NCBI GenBank assembly: GCA_037127315.1
Contig: JBBBDQ010000350.1
Span: 252,501-316,500, forward strand
DNA length: 64,000 bases
From: Ascarosepion bandense
Lineage: Eukaryota; Mollusca; Cephalopoda; Sepiida; Sepiidae
Reading direction: 5' to 3'
In this document: piece after piece, positions 45,032 through 55,859 of the stretch
How positions within the stretch are numbered: position 1 is the stretch's first letter
Layout of the letters: every line of letters begins with the position of its first letter
Notes under the pieces: generated by a model
Database searches by the model: none
Told to the model about the DNA's origin: nothing
What the model saw: the letters and a program-made list of their open reading frames with translations, nothing else
Program-made: the position numbers and the translations under genes

Positions 45032-45331
45032 GGATGTGTGCTGTGTTAAGTGGATATCGGTTTGGAATGAGAAATCGGAGAGACGAGTTCGAATTTCAGT
45101 AATATTCGTTGCATTCACTTACGCACATATACCATTGGGAAATCCGTCTCTTCTCCCTTCAGCTACGAGCTAAATAGCAGGGGAAATTAGGTTCTATAGC
45201 TTGGTTGACAACCAGTCTACCGCAAAAAGTAATAGCAACCTACTGCGGAAAAATCTTCTACCCAGTCATTCATGTCTCTTTCGAGATATGATCACCCAAG
45301 CGTGTCTCATGTATGGCACTTAACTGACTGA
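45032..45331 (+). mobile_element. Family O SINE
   Basis: Sense copy with gtgttaagtggatatcgg and gagttcgaatttcag, a short deletion in the core (accattgggaaatccgtctc), end acttaactgactga. Confidence 0.9.
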
Positions 45332-45553
45332 GCAACAGCAGCAACAACAACAATACTAGAATTAGTTGTGCCATTTTTCCAATTTGTTCCAAGTTATAAA
45401 ATAAACATTATATAATTATAAAGATATTTCCTTCTGTTTTTATCTTAAAATCTTATCGTCATATATTCTTCGGTTATTATATTTTATTTGCTATTTTTTG
45501 TTACAAAACTAAGTGACACATTACATACGAAAGAACTTCAGTTTATTCGTCAA
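45332..45553. other. Short spacer
   Basis: A small CAA/CAG-rich run at 45333-45353; otherwise nothing. Confidence 0.4.
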
Positions 45554-46258
45554 CTAGCAGTATAGCCCGGCGTTGCTCGGGTGTAATGAAAGCTTTAAAA
45601 CTAATCCATGATCCTGGAGCTCAGACTCTTTGGATGGTAGCAAGAAAGATTAAAAAGCTATAGTTAAAGCGAGACTGTAGCCTGAAAAGTTAAAGCGAAA
45701 ACTGTAGACTGAAAGAAAAATGAATGGATTTTCATTTTCTGGTATCAATATCAAATAAGTTTTTTTCGTCGTAAACTGAATTTTGAAGGCTAAATAAGTC
45801 CTCTGATTAAATGGTATCATGGCTGAGACTAAGAACAACAATTATACCTACTTAGAGCCAAACCCGAAGCAAAAACTAAAATAAAAGGGCTGAAAAAATG
45901 ATTTTGATTTTGCCTTTATATATTATCAATTTTCTTCACTATTGTAAGAACTGCAAACTTGAAACTTCTGAATATTGTTTCTTATGTCTTTGTCTATAAG
46001 TATATCAAATTTGATTAAAATTGGACCACTCCTTCTATAACCCGACTTTTTCGATTATCGATTTTCGATATTTATCGGGGGTATCTCGACACACAAAACC
46101 TAGCTAAGAACACTCGCAGACGCTTATAGTACAACTGTGTAAATTTTCAAGAAAATTGGTTCAGCCGTTTCGGAGTCTATAGGTAACGGACACACACATA
46201 CAGAGACACGCACACATACACACACAGAGACAAAGTTCCATTTATAAATAAGTTTATA
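45554..46258 (-). mobile_element. Helitron-like non-autonomous element, near full length
   Basis: The 3' end ctagcagtatagcccggcgttgctcgg (minus strand: hairpin, then ctatactgctag) is intact and the 5' end is mutated (tataaacttatttataaatg). The body matches 37986 and 39109. The internal TA run is reduced to a few units near 45917. Confidence 0.7.
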
Positions 46259-46697
46259 TTAATGACATTCTCCTTGTCATGATAATGCAATGCGTGTGTA
46301 TCCCTCTGTATAATCTTCAGAACTAAATGCATTTCGCTTTTATGTTTGATTTGGGATTATTTATTTGCTCTCTCCAATGCTAATCTCACCATTTCAGTTT
46401 GTCTGCCATTTATTTGGCCAGAAATCAGAAAATGTCAGTTCATTTTGCTATTGGGGAAATAATTTTACTATTTTCATCCCCAGATTCAATGAAGATAATA
46501 TTTGATTCATCTTCATCGATATACTCCACGCCGTTTTATAAGCTATTTCTGCTATTAAAAGCTATTTACTTATTGATACTCTTGTGCAATTCACGATTTT
46601 CCTCTGATCTGCATCCTTAATCTTAAAACGTAATAACAGTAAAAAAGCTCGCAAAATGTGAAAATGCGAAACAATGTCAAATTTGTTTCTGCTAGCT
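46259..46697. other. Unassigned sequence
   Basis: A plus-strand frame (46399-46620) has no recognisable motif. Confidence 0.4.
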
Positions 46698-47235
46698 TTA
46701 TCATCATCAGCTAGATATATTATCATCATTATCATCATCAGCTAAATATATTATCATCATTATAATCATCAGCTAGATATATTATCATCATTATCATCAT
46801 CAGCTAGATATATTATCATCATTATAATCATCAGCTAGATATATTATCATCATTATCATCATCAGCTAGATATATTATCATCATTATCATCATCAGCTAG
46901 ATATATTATCATCATTATAATCATCAGCTAGATATATTATCATCATTATCATCATCAGCTAGATATATTATCATCATTATAATCATCAGCTAGATATATT
47001 ATCATCATTATCATCATCAGCTAGATATATTATCATCATTATCATCATCAGCTAGATATATTATCATCATTATAATCATCATAGATATTGATATATTATC
47101 ATCATATATATTATTCATCATTATAATCATCAGCTAGATATATTATCATCATTATCAATCATCAGCTAGATATATTATCATCATTATCATCATCAGCTAG
47201 ATATATTATCATCATTATCATCATCAGCTAGATAT
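46698..47235. repeat. 31-bp tandem array, about 16.5 copies, with five-unit higher order
   Basis: Unit agctagatatattatcatca plus ttatcatcatc. Units begin at 46709, 46740, 46771 and so on. They come as C-type (ttatcatcatc) or A-type (ttataatcatc). In order they read C A C A C, C A C A C, C A, a degenerate stretch at 47082-47130, then A C C C. The repeated CACAC block means 155-bp blocks were duplicated. Confidence 0.93.
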
Positions 47236-47868
47236 TCGAATGTCGGTCAGGATTCTCTGATTTAGAATCATTTTCTTGGTTTTGCGAGGGTGGCGAAATC
47301 GGTGAATCAATATTGAATTCTAAACGATGTTGTATTCACTTTGCATGAATTTTCTAAGGAAAGGAATGAACTAATGACTTCTCTGAGTTCTGACAGAATA
47401 GTTTCCTGTTACTCATTCTTACATGTTTTGTGTTGCATAAAAAGAGATGAAAAGTGTCTCGTCATTTCCCATACAGTTGAGATGTCGTGACATTCCAAAC
47501 ATAACACCATAAAAAAATTTTCGAACATATCCTTAAAAACAAAAACTGCTGCCATTTTACCTGAATCCCACGATTTCAAACGACTCAACCAGAAAACAAA
47601 GGTATAAATTTAATATTCACAGGGGATTCGATTTAGAACTGCAGGACATTTTCATATGTTACAGATTTATGTGTAAAATCTTATTTTTCAAGATTATTCT
47701 TCCAACGTCGTATCTCTTCTTGGTAACACTTTGGTAAGTCCCTATGTTAGTTTATAACCGGTTTCATGCCTTTCTAACTAAACTAGTCCTATTTTTTCAA
47801 TTTATTAACAACTTCTGAATGTGCACAACCTTTTAAAATTAAGGAGGAAAATTTTAAATTTCGTATTA
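47236..47868. other. Unassigned sequence
   Basis: Nothing was recognised. Confidence 0.4.
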
Positions 47869-48163
47869 GTCAGTTATGTGCCATAGGTGATTCATGTTTT
47901 GGACGATCATATCTCGAAAAAGACATGACTGACTAGGCAGAAGATCATACCAAAGTAGATTATCATTACTTGTGCGGTATAAGGGTTGCCAGCCAAAGCT
48001 ATAGAACCCAATCTATTCTATTATTTAACCCATAACTAGAGGGAATTAATACCTTTCCCAAGGGTATTTGTGCGTAAGTGAAGCGTGGAATTCAACTAGA
48101 ATTCGAAAACGGCTTCCCGATTTGTCGTTCCGAACTGATATTCCCTGCAGCACAGGGCACATC
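47869..48163 (-). mobile_element. Family O SINE, diverged
   Basis: Minus-strand copy with cagttatgtgccataggtga at one end and ccgaactgatattccctgca at the tRNA head. The B box is altered (aattcgaaaacgg). Confidence 0.88.
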
Positions 48164-48185
48164 AAGTCTCGTATGCACAGCTAAT

Positions 48186-48187
<2 letters not shown>

Positions 48188-48261
<74 letters not shown>
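48188..48261. repeat. Compound (TA)n(TG)n microsatellite
   Basis: TA then TG runs, 25 bp beyond the SINE head. Confidence 0.95.
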
Positions 48262-48263
<2 letters not shown>

Positions 48264-48495
48264 AATTAGTCGCGAGTGTGTGAATAAACGTCATATACAT
48301 TTTTTATAATAATATATTAATTATACACATAGATATCTGTATGCAGATACATATCTTCTTATCAGTATATGTCTGCACAGACATATTTGCATATGCACAC
48401 ACAAAAACATATATAAATATAAATTACATTTATTTAATATGGAGAATCGCTATTATTATGATTATAAAACCTGTTTCTTTAGTTCCAATTAACAG

Positions 48496-48551
<56 letters not shown>
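48262..48551. repeat. AT-rich spacer ending in (TA)n (48500-48551)
   Basis: The spacer is unrecognised. The TA run abuts a family T SINE relative. Confidence 0.8.
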
Positions 48552-48554
<3 letters not shown>

Positions 48555-48557
48555 TAG

Positions 48558-48765
48558 TCATCGACATACAAGCCTGTTGTGCTGTATTACAGCTCATCAA
48601 TGTGGCTAGACATCCACTTGGTTCCAGCTGGTATCAATAACTTCACCGATTTGGTTCAGAGTGCCTACTCTTAGCTATCGGCATATGGAATGAGTTTAGC
48701 GTGTTATATATATGCAATGTATACAGAAACAGCCACCGGGAAAACTCAGTTCATTACTGAAGACT
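48558..48765 (-). mobile_element. Family T SINE, diverged
   Basis: In reverse complement: ttcagtaatgaactgag...ccgatagctaagagtaggcactct...ccacattgatgagctgtaatacagc. It shares the flanking ttcagtaatgaa and the gatgagctgtaatacagc tail block with the other copies, but the B-box area is changed. Confidence 0.55.
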
Positions 48766-48773
48766 AATATATA

Positions 48774-48774
<1 letters not shown>

Positions 48775-48818
<44 letters not shown>
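48775..48818. repeat. (TA)n microsatellite
   Basis: TA run between a SINE and a fold-back element. Confidence 0.95.
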
Positions 48819-48819
<1 letters not shown>

Positions 48820-48829
48820 GTGAAGAGGC

Positions 48830-49143
48830 GTGTCACTCAGTTGAATAGTGTTATTTCAATCATGCCGACATCGAAGTTTCGTAAAGGCATTATTGTGGTG
48901 TCTTCACTCTTCAGAGTTTTGAACAGCAGAGATAAAAGCCCTGAAGAGTGAAGACACCACAACAATGCTATCACGAAACTCCGAAATCGACACGACTGAA
49001 ATAATACTGCTCAGCTTCACAGACAAATTTATCCACACTAATATTATTAACGTTCTATCGTGATATCGAACCTGCTTGCATAAAATTTATTTTTACCAGT
49101 AAACTACTGATAAAAAAAGATTTACCACTAAGCATCTATCTTT

Positions 49144-49146
<3 letters not shown>
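48830..49146. mobile_element. Fold-back element, family F
   Basis: Inverted arms: cgtaaaggcattattgtggt with gtcttcactcttcag on the left, ctgaagagtgaagacaccac with aacaatgctatcacgaaac on the right, plus outer arms (tgaatagtgttatttcaat / actgaaataatactgctcag). It then has the family 3' extension (atcgtgatatcgaacctgct). The full hairpin spans about 48840-49015. Confidence 0.75.

Positions 49147-49216
<70 letters not shown>
49147..49216. repeat. Compound (TA)n(TG)n microsatellite
   Basis: TA then TG runs after the fold-back element. Confidence 0.95.
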
Positions 49217-49218
<2 letters not shown>

Positions 49219-49391
49219 TGAACCAACTTAATAAAAAATTACCCAAATGTTGGACAACTTTTGTCTTAATTTACACCTGAAATTAAAGCCAAAATACGAT
49301 GTTTAGAACGGCTCCTAATTAAACATAAAAAAAACTCATTGTCTCTTATATTTAACAGTATATGTTTAGAAAATTAGCTGCTTCCTCTATA

Positions 49392-49438
<47 letters not shown>
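49217..49438. repeat. Spacer ending in (TA)n (49397-49438)
   Basis: Unrecognised spacer; the TA run leads into another fold-back element. Confidence 0.8.
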
Positions 49439-49439
<1 letters not shown>

Positions 49440-49443
<4 letters not shown>

Positions 49444-49765
49444 CAAAAAGTTTATCTCTTTAACTGAGCAGGTCTATGCTGACTTCGATGTTTCGTAAGG
49501 ACCACTTTATGATGTTCTCACTCTTTAAGGCTGGTTTATGTGAGAACATCATAACGGGGTCTTCACGAAACTTCGAAGTCTGCATGAACCTGCACAGTTA
49601 AAGTGTCAAACTCTTTTTACTTATCAACGCTCTATCTTCACCCAGATATCGAGCACTTTACGATAAAGAAAACCTGCTTGCCAAAATACATTTTATCAGT
49701 AAAACAACTTGAAAACCAACAACCTTGGTATTAAACATTGTCACAATTCAGCACTATATATACTA
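49440..49765. mobile_element. Fold-back element, family F
   Basis: Arms: tttaactgagcaggtctatg, gacttcgatgtttcg and gatgttctcac on the left; gtgagaacatc, cgaaacttcgaagtctgcat and gaacctgcacagttaaagtg on the right. Extension gataaagaaaacctgcttgc...attttatcagtaaaac. The best match to 1775-2095. Confidence 0.78.
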
Positions 49766-49767
49766 AC

Positions 49768-49866
49768 TGTTACGGTTACGTCGGTGAACAGAATTATGTG
49801 AAATAATACAAAACAACGTAATAGTATAAAAGTAGGTGTATTGACAGGAAAGAGTAGTATTTACAG
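49768..49866 (-). mobile_element. LTR fragment, family L2
   Basis: tgttacggttacgtcggtga...gtattgacaggaaag repeats the first 90 bp of the LTR at 50043 almost exactly. The rest (49867-50042) does not match, so this is a broken LTR or the end of an internal region. Confidence 0.65.
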
Positions 49867-50042
49867 GAGGTGGGAATTAATTAAACTTAAGCTAAAATGT
49901 AATCGGATATAATCTACTGTTCATTCCCAGTTGCATCCCTGTTACATCAGTGCCGAAATACATGCAGTTGAGTCAACGCTATCCAAAGAACCCGATTCTC
50001 CATTCCCATGTTACTTAACTTTATTTTTTCCTCGACTCTTAT

Positions 50043-50334
50043 TGTTACGTCGGGGAACAGAATTATGTGAAATAATACAAAACAACGTAATAGTATAAAA
50101 GTAGGTATATTGACAGGAAAGAAAAATATTTACAAGAGATGCGGATTAGCAGAATACAGTATCGTCGTAGAGACATGATAGATTGACTAGTAGAACACTT
50201 CCGGTGCAATACCGGAAATACCCGACTAACTCGCTCATTCGACTTCCTTCCTCGAGGTATAATCACTACTATTTTATACAGTGATTCGAAGAGTCCATTT
50301 CCGTGGAAAAGTGGAGAGCGCCACAACACTAACA
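50043..50334 (-). mobile_element. LTR, family L2
   Basis: 292 bp. On the plus strand it starts tgttacgtcggggaacagaa and ends gcgccacaacactaaca; ends TGTTA...TAACA are inverted. It aligns, inverted, with the solo LTR at 53238-53531 (both have a cgctctccacttttc-like start, a ccggaagtg block and a ttatactat...attat run). I see no matching target duplication around it. Confidence 0.7.
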
Positions 50335-50609
50335 CACATGAAAAATGTTGGTTTATCAAGTGAAGAATCCTACAGTGCGTTTACGAGGTGCGCATGACAT
50401 GTCTCCTCTTTTGGAAAAATGGTAAATATCATTATTTTAAAAATAAAAAGAATTTGTATTCGAAAAGTGGAAAGGTAAACAAGAAAAGATCATAACTAAC
50501 TGCTGTGCAGTCTCTTTATTTTTGTTGTTTGACGAGGAAGAACCCAATTGTTTTAGGAAGAGAACTGAATCAGAGAAAAATAGGAAGGAAATAAACAAGA
50601 TGGGGTCTG

Positions 50610-50662
<53 letters not shown>

Positions 50663-50800
50663 GAAGTCAAGAAAAAGAAGACAACAACAAAGATGAGAAA
50701 ATTTCTAGAAACAATGGCTGGAGCAAAAAGATAAAGATTTTAAGCCCCCAGTGACGAATGCTGATGATTTTTTGGAGCGTAACCTTTTTTTATTATATCC
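50335..50800. other. Spacer with (GA)n at 50613-50658
   Basis: The frame 50522-50734 (70 residues, Lys/Arg/Glu-rich) is driven by the GA run and the purine-rich flanks. I do not call it a gene. Confidence 0.6.
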
Positions 50801-50984
50801 ACCCTTGTGCAAATCTATTATACACCCTTGTGCAAATCTATTATACACCCTTGTGCAAATCTATTATACACCCTTGTGCAAATCTATTATACACCCTTGT
50901 GCAAATCTATTATACACCCTTGTGCAAATCTATTATACACCCTTGTGCAAATCTATTATACACCCTTGTGCAAATCTATTGAAA
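50801..50984. repeat. 23-bp tandem repeat, 8 copies
   Basis: Unit acccttgtgcaaatctatta plus tac, starting at 50801, 50824, 50847 and so on to 50962. Copies are identical. As 23 is not a multiple of 3 and no phase has a stop, all three plus frames are open across the array. This is an arithmetic effect and not a gene. Confidence 0.95.
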
Positions 50985-50989
50985 CGAAA

Positions 50990-51401
50990 CGAATAATGTC
51001 TTCCTACAATCTTTCACGCTTTTCCTGATCACGTATACGTCGTCTCTTGGCGTTGTTTTTTCTCTTTTCACTGCATTTCCTTTATGTTTTTGGACTGATA
51101 GATGCAGTTCATTTCTTCAATTCGATGACACGACTGGCAGTTGAAAGGCTGGCATCAACAATATCCACGATATATTTATAAGGCTTGCCAGTGTGTTCGT
51201 GCAGCTTTACAATTTTCGTACGTTTCTTTGGGGTAACATCCATCGCAGATAATGGCTGTAGTACAACCAATCGGCAGTCGTGACAATAATGACTGAGTGT
51301 GATAAAAATTTGATGCAATCATAGATGACGCAATATTTTTCAAGGACAAACAAATTTCATTATGCACTTCGAAAATGAATTCATTTTACTACACACCACT
51401 G
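50990..51401 (-). pseudogene. Tc1-like transposon: terminal repeat and transposase DNA-binding part
   Basis: At the right edge the minus strand starts cagtggtgtgtagtaaaatg, a Tc1-type terminus, including a perfect 16-bp palindrome (aaaatgaattcatttt, 51373-51388). The transposase follows from about 51243: TPKKRTKIVKLHEHTGKPYK, DASLSTASRVIELKK (first helix-turn-helix of the paired-like domain), then in another frame KREKTTPRDDVYVIRKSVKD (AT-hook-like GRKR region degenerate, second helix). Coding stops at about 50990, where the 23-bp array begins. The catalytic DDE domain is gone. Confidence 0.8.
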
Positions 51402-51690
51402 CAAATGACCTAATTTGAGAGAAAAATATAAATAGATTACACCTTGCACTCCAGTGGATATAAAACTGCCGTATAATAAAAAAATGGAAACTAAAGCAGT
51501 TGTCTCAAATTAATTTCCAAAAGTGTGTTCAAACAAATAATTTTAAATTGTCGGTTGTTTATAACCACTTTCGTCAATCATCGTTAATTTCCGTAACATG
51601 TTAACATTTATTGACATTACCAAACATTTCAGAGCAGAAATGGTTACTACGATGAATCAAAAATTGTGTTATATAGGGTTGATTTGACTT
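51402..51690. other. AT-rich spacer, nothing recognised
   Basis: No feature was recognised. Confidence 0.4.
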
Positions 51691-51704
51691 CGTTTAGACT
51701 GTTG

Positions 51705-51830
51705 GTCATTCGTCGTCGAGAGGTCTGAGACGAGCCAGATCAATTAGTGGCTTCTTCTATGTGGATAGAAGTCGCAGATTCAAATCCTGCCGAATGACAC
51801 ATATTTTCGTAACAAAAATTTATCTTAAAT
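51705..51830 (+). mobile_element. Ser/Leu-tRNA-like SINE, family S, with near-complete tRNA fold
   Basis: The head folds as a type II tRNA: acceptor gtcattc (51705-51711) with gaatgac (51792-51798), D stem cgtc/gacg, a 7-bp variable arm cttctat/atagaag, and a T arm gcagattcaaatcctgc with a canonical ttcaaat loop. The anticodon arm is degenerate (only 4 pairs, loop too long), so this is not a working tRNA. The flank acacatattttcgtaacaaa is shared with 28662-28781. Confidence 0.72.
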
Positions 51831-52275
51831 ATTCAGTCTAGTAGAAATAAATATTTAATACTGTTTGATTATAAACAGAATATCTTAAATACGAGTATCA
51901 CTCAAGAATAATGTTTAAACAAATAATTTCATATTAAATCTCATATTAATTAAATGATAAAAATTAAAATGACACATGTTGACAGCAATAACAATGATAA
52001 TAATTAAGAATCGTAAAATTGTCCGATGTCTTTGATGCTGTTATTTCTCTTGTTGATTTAAATGCTGCTACGTTGTTACCAGTGAGAGAAGGAAGTTAAA
52101 TATGTGATAATGAAAACTACTAACATGAAAATTATAGAACCGGTGTTATCTGTGTGAAAGGAATATATTTAAATGAACACTTGATGTGTAGTTTCTACTG
52201 CTTAATGTCTAACTAGAACAATAACTGAAGTTTAAATCCCAATAATCAATACAGAATTTTTTTTTCCCTGCCGTT
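51831..52275. other. AT-rich spacer, nothing recognised
   Basis: No feature was recognised. Confidence 0.4.
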
Positions 52276-52866
52276 CTCCTCAGTGTTCTTGACAAGCTCC
52301 AAAGGAGAGTCTGTAATGTGATAGGTACTGATCTGGCGACTCGTCTGCAGCCACTTTCCCATCGTCGAAATGTGGCCTCCCTTTGTCTGTTCTATAAATA
52401 CTTTCATGGCTTCTGCTCGGATGAGCTTAAGTCACTGATGCCTCCTCAACAGGTGTTTACCCGTGCAACCAGACTGGCAACTGGGTCCCACCCATTCACA
52501 GTCAGGTTAGCCAAACGCAGACGACAATTCTACTCCTGCAGCTTCCTCTCTCGCACTTCCCGCCTGTGGAACTCACTCCCGTATTCTTGCTTTCCTGACG
52601 GCTACGACCTCCAGAAATTTAAAAGCAAAGTTAATACTCACCTACTAACCACTGGACTCTAGCTCTCTCCCCTCCCCTGTATAATCTTCACGTTGTCTCC
52701 GCCCATGTATCTGTCATTGCACCTGCTTTCTCAGTTTTCTATTGTTCCTTTCTAACTAGCTTGTACTCCTCACTCTTTTCTAATTAATCTTTCTACATTT
52801 ATGTAGCCCCCTGCACATCAGTGGCGTTTCTGCTTTGCTCGGGGTGAAATGATTAAAAAAAAAAAG
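52276..52866 (+). mobile_element. Jockey-like LINE 3' end
   Basis: An open frame from LSVLDKLQRRVCNVIGTDLA through SLCLFYKYFHGFCSDELKSL, RATRLATGSHPFTVRLAKRR and SRTSRLWNSLPYSCFPDGYD to a stop at 52662 is the last 125 residues of the LINE protein without a break. The 3' UTR follows and ends ctttgctcggggtgaaatga plus ttaaaaaaaaaaa. A young 5'-truncated insertion, closest to the copy at 40493-42240. Confidence 0.9.
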
Positions 52867-53237
52867 AAGTGAACAATACTATTTGATAACTTTTGATTGA
52901 CAAAGTTTTAGTTTTTTACACAACGATTCCATCGAACTTTAAAATCTTGAAGTTTTATATTACAAGATTTTCAACAGCTCCATATATTTCTCCAATCCAA
53001 TATTCTTAAAGAATTCTAAAAGTTTTGCTTTGTTCAAGGGTTTCTGTGGTTCTCAATTGGTATAATTTATTGCAATTTGCATCCTTTCTGATGATATAAG
53101 GTTACGGCGTATACTTGAGGAAGGCGTGACTGTTTATATACAAAAAGAAAACAATAAATGTAATCAATTTATCATATCTATAATTATTTAAAAAATGACT
53201 TCAATTCAGATATACTTGCATTTATTTTGTGGTTGTC
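52867..53237. other. Unassigned AT-rich sequence
   Basis: Nothing was recognised. Confidence 0.4.
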
Positions 53238-53531
53238 TGTTAGGGCGCACTCCACCTTTTCAACAGTAATGAACTGTTCCAGTCACTATATATGTTGGTA
53301 GTGCCGGAAGGACTAGAGTCGACTTTCAGATCGGTACAGAGCACAGATTACGAGTCAGTTGTGTATTTCCGGTTTACAACCGGAAGTGAACATTGCACGC
53401 TACCACGTACACATTAATACCTTGTTTTCCTGTATTATACTAACCAACTTTATAAATACCTTTCTTCTGTAATACATTTTATTATATTTATATTTCTGTT
53501 GTTTCGTTGTTATTATATGCACAACTCAACA
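53238..53531 (+). mobile_element. Solo LTR, family L2, with 5-bp target duplication
   Basis: 294 bp starting tgttagggcgcactccacct and ending gcacaactcaaca. Directly outside lie ttgtc (53233-53237) and ttgtc (53532-53536), a perfect 5-bp target-site duplication. It holds the block tttccggtttacaaccggaa, partly conserved in the inverted LTR at 50043-50334. An attatactaacc...aatacattttatt region near the end may carry the poly(A) signal. A solo LTR forms by recombination between the two LTRs of a complete element. Confidence 0.85.
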
Positions 53532-53860
53532 TTGTCACAATTTCATAATTCCTAATATCAATTTTATTTAGTGAGTGATTTGGTTTATTATGAAAGTGTT
53601 TTCTTTTTTTTTAATACCTATATTCAGAAGTTCTCGATTTGAAAGAGGTGCGTCTAACCTCTTTATATTTCCACAGTGCGATCTGACTAATTAAATGCTG
53701 TGTTTACACATTACGAAAACATCAACGAGGAACGTAGAGGGCCGTAAAAAAGACATAAAAAGGTAACAATTCGCTAGTGTGATGAGCTCAATTCATATTT
53801 CTTGTGTCACTATTGTGGCTTTGTTAGAATGAGCAAAAGTTAGTAAATATCTAAAAGAAT
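53532..53860. other. AT-rich spacer, nothing recognised
   Basis: No feature was recognised. Confidence 0.4.
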
Positions 53861-53861
53861 A

Positions 53862-55270
53862 TCTTCATCATGATGAGAATTTCAAGTCATTACTCTCCAT
53901 GTTTGCATGAATTTAAAAGTATTTTCTGGAGAAACCTTGCTATAGAAATGAACCAATAATCTTCACTTTCTGTTATCATAAAATCATAAAAGAAATCTTC
54001 AAATTCTTCCAGTTTAATTTCCAAGGAATGTTCTAAAGCAGTTAAAATATTTTAACATTATTGATAGAGTTCATGTTTCTTATAAGAAACTACTTGCTTC
54101 TAATTCCGAATTTAATCGACAATTTTCCTGTCTTGAAGTTTGTCTTGCAACTGATACTTACATAAGAAAACTGGAGAAACGTAAGATTTTGTTATATAAA
54201 CAGTTCTACACTCAGAATTTCAATAAGGTCGTTCATTTAAATTTTAATTCAGTGTTTACAGTACATATGATGTCTTTTAACTTAAAACTATATTAAAAAC
54301 AGGCACATGTTAGAACCATAAATTCTGCAATCAAAGTGTCGAATTTTACGAAGTAGTAAATTTAATGACTAGAATAATAAATTAATAATAGAATAATAGA
54401 ATAATAAATTAATGTGTTTTTACACATCGTCAGAAAGCACATTAAAGAAAATATTCCTTTCATACTTGAAAGAATGTACAACTGATCTACATGTTCTTCT
54501 CTCAGCCGAACGGAAAGCCTGTCACAAAGACTATCATTTCATTAAACGATACGAGCATATGTTGACAAACGAAGCCCGGATGTAGCCTGGCAAGCAGTCG
54601 ACAGACCATTATTTGCCTCATGAGTATTTTTCTTATCTTCTGTCACAGGAGAGACTGAAAAAGTAAGTAGATGATGATATTTTATTTGAAATAAGAGGAA
54701 GAATTGTTAGTTCATCTACATTCAAAAGCTTAGATCGACCTATTGATGTTTGACCTCATCAGATATCAGGTGAGGACACAAAAATGAAAAATAAAGAGAA
54801 AAAATATTCTAAAGAATTATCTAATTCATGAGTTGTTTAACAGGGAAACATTTTTACGTTCTTTCAGACGAATTTTTGTGATGCAAATATTTTTCTGACT
54901 TTTTTGTTTCATTTCTCATGTTTTTTTTTTATCTAAACATTAATCTCAGCAATAAAACACAAAACAATGTTATCCTTCCTAAACATCTTCATCGTGTTAT
55001 GTTTTCAAAATCTAGTATTTGTTAATATTACATTTTTCTTTGCTGGTTTGACTCTGAATATGTTACAAATATTTATTGTGCTTAGAGAAATATTCTGTCT
55101 ACATCCTACGACACGTATGGAATCAATAATTTGATCGATTTTTAAATGGCAATTATTACTCATCAAACTTTTCACACATCTAATATATTGGCGGGCGAAA
55201 ATTTTGTTTTCAACATAAAGTTTGAAAAATAAGTCGAGAATCGAATTTGGCGCCAGACATTTCATTGTGA
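53862..55270 (-). repeat. Duplicated segment, copy 1
   Basis: Blocks near 53866-53930 (gagaatttcaagtcattact, gcatgaattt), 54687-54840 (tctacattcaaaagctta, cagatatcag) and 54925-55260 match in the same order and orientation to 59958-60030, 60060-60200 and 60985-61320. Copy 1 has about 750 bp (53940-54680) with no counterpart in copy 2. Confidence 0.75.
55005..55265 (-). CDS. Unidentified frame, conserved in copy 2 (possible old exon)
   Basis: An 86-residue frame, product unknown. Its middle, SLMSNNCHLKIDQIIDSIR, and STINICNIFRVK recur at 61126-61311 as LMSNNCHLKIDRLIDFIR and SLINICNIFAVK. Over the best-conserved 19 codons I count about four third-position silent changes against about three replacements, more than chance for neutral drift but too few to prove coding. 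No start context, splice sites or protein family could be established. It may be an exon of a decayed duplicated gene or part of an unknown mobile element. Confidence 0.35.
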   Translation of the reverse strand: MKCLAPNSILDLFFKLYVENKIFARQYIRCVKSLMSNNCHLKIDQIIDSIRVVGCRQNISLSTINICNIFRVKPAKKNVILTNTRF

Positions 55271-55858
55271 TGAAAAACTAACGAGAAGGCATATCCTGGT
55301 ACATTTGACCAACGGCCATCTCTGTCTGAGAACATTTTCTATTGACATTTGGTTTCTTGTTGGCCCCATGACGTGATTGTTTTATATAGATAGGTAAGGT
55401 TAATCAGACAAGGGAACGACGCCAAGTCAACAAAGTTTGCAAGTAGATAGAAATACGGGAAATCTGATCAGCCTTCAATAAGGACACGATTATGCTCAAA
55501 CATACACAAGCACATATATTTGGGTAGATATACGTTTCAGTACTCGTATATATACATCAGATATTGATCAATGAAAAACTACAGACTCATGTATGTGTGT
55601 AAAATTCATTTTAAACATCTTTTAATAATTTCTTCTAACATGAAAACTTATTTCACTGCTTTTCAACTAAGAAATCAATCTACACTTTGTAGATATTATT
55701 ATCTACAAAGAAATTTATGGCGCTCACCATATAACAACACATAATCAAAGTAAATAAGCCTTCATTGAAAGATTATAACGCGCTAATCTTGTAAATAACG
55801 TCGGCTGGAAAACAATAAATCGAGGTTCTTATCTTTGCTTACGATTAAAACACTTCTT
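55271..55858. other. Unassigned sequence
   Basis: Nothing was recognised. Confidence 0.4.
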
Positions 55859-55859
55859 C

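Noticed and set aside
46698..47235. CRISPR array
   Set aside because: Units are contiguous without unique spacers, in a eukaryotic context. It is a minisatellite. The same holds for the arrays at 24181, 50801 and 55860.
50751..51028. Three overlapping plus-strand proteins with a YTLVQIYYTPLCKSI repeat
   Set aside because: A 23-bp repeat without stops is open in all frames and yields the same 23-residue cycle. No coding signal beyond that.
51705..51799. Functional tRNA-Ser or tRNA-Leu gene
   Set aside because: The anticodon arm does not form a five-pair stem with a seven-base loop, and flanking sequence is shared with another copy, so it is a SINE head.
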